A stretch of DNA of 6,179 bases from Pseudomonadota bacterium (lineage in GTDB: Bacteria > Desulfobacterota > Anaeroferrophillalia > Anaeroferrophillales > Tharpellaceae), in assembly GCA_015486445.1 (NCBI GenBank), contig WFRT01000237.1:1-6179 (forward strand), read 5' to 3'. How positions within the stretch are numbered: the stretch's first letter is position 1; each line of letters begins with the position of its first letter. The notes below the pieces were generated by a model. The model did no database searches. It was not told where the DNA came from and saw only the letters and a list, made by a program, of their open reading frames with translations. A program made the translations under genes and the position numbers. This document shows, piece by piece, positions 5,975-6,179 of this stretch.

Positions 5975-5997
5975 GGAGTTGTGTTTTTTTTGTTTTT

Positions 5998-6012
5998 TTG
6001 TAACTATTCAGC
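5998..6012 (+). repeat. Terminal inverted repeat of foldback element copy 2
   Basis: TTGTAACTATTCAGC is identical to 392-406 and to the reverse complement of 617-631. It corresponds to the right (gene-facing) end of copy 1. Confidence 0.85.
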
Positions 6013-6179
6013 TAAATTCTACCTCCTCTCTTTCAGGAGGGGGCGGGGGTGGTTTTTCTGAGCGGTTTCGGAAAGATTTCGTCGTTTTTCCCAGCGAGCG
6101 GGAGCCCATAAGCATTGCAACTGTCTGAGCGTAAGCGAGTTTTGCAATGCGGGCGAAGCGAGCGCGAGGAAAAACAGAA
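5998..6179 (-). mobile_element. MITE-like foldback element, second copy, inverted and cut by the window edge
   Basis: Read on the minus strand, this segment aligns with 452-631 over its whole visible length. By hand I count 6 substitutions and 2 single-base indels in about 182 columns, roughly 95% identity. It begins with the inverted repeat at 5998-6012. The internal palindromes are kept: GCATTGCAA (6112-6120) with TTGCAATGC (6142-6150), and GTTTTTCC (6084-6091) with GGAAAAAC (6168-6175). The small hairpin reads CCTCCT/AGGAGG (6022-6027 and 6035-6040). Similarity to copy 1 stops about 2 bases outside the terminal repeat. The far end, expected around 6239, is not visible. Its near end lies 36 bp from the start codon of the leftward Bax-inhibitor gene. 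Confidence 0.8.

Noticed and set aside
392..6179. Composite transposon bounded by two insertion sequences
   Set aside because: Neither bounding copy encodes a transposase, and the enclosed genes are core genes in an expected order. Independent insertions of a non-autonomous element explain it better.

Overview
The window looks like a GC-rich bacterial chromosome segment. The gene order (tgt, yajC, secD, secF) and the protein styles (a 531-residue SecD, and a SecF starting MQFLSPD...) suit a Desulfuromonas/Geobacter-type deltaproteobacterium (Desulfuromonadia). That placement is an inference from recalled family features, not from a search.

Layout. Bases 1-327 hold the 3' part of tgt (tRNA-guanine transglycosylase), closed by its own intrinsic terminator at 331-357. 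A gene-free stretch follows, almost filled by a 240-bp foldback element (392-631) with perfect 15-bp terminal inverted repeats. Then comes a rightward gene run: yajC (664-996), secD (1063-2658), secF (2756-3679), queE (3719-4360) and queC (4392-5087). A strong bidirectional hairpin terminator lies at 5128-5164. A leftward gene for a Bax inhibitor-1/YccA-type seven-helix membrane protein occupies 5278-5961. A second, inverted and roughly 95% identical copy of the foldback element starts at 5998 and is cut by the window edge.

How the genes work together. YajC, SecD and SecF are the accessory membrane subunits of the Sec translocon, which use the proton motive force to help pull proteins across the inner membrane. 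QueE and QueC make the 7-deazaguanine base (CPH4 to CDG to preQ0), and Tgt inserts the later precursor preQ1 into tRNA. Queuosine genes therefore sit on both sides of the Sec genes. queD, queF and queA are not in the window.

The least ordinary part is the repeated foldback element. Both copies place the same end, in the same orientation relative to the gene, 32-36 bp before the start codon of two unrelated genes (yajC and the Bax-inhibitor gene). The copies differ on both arms of a small hairpin in a way that keeps it paired. No transposase is present, so the element resembles a non-autonomous MITE-like sequence that may act as, or replace, the 5' leader of the gene it precedes. Its mobility and regulatory role are inferences.
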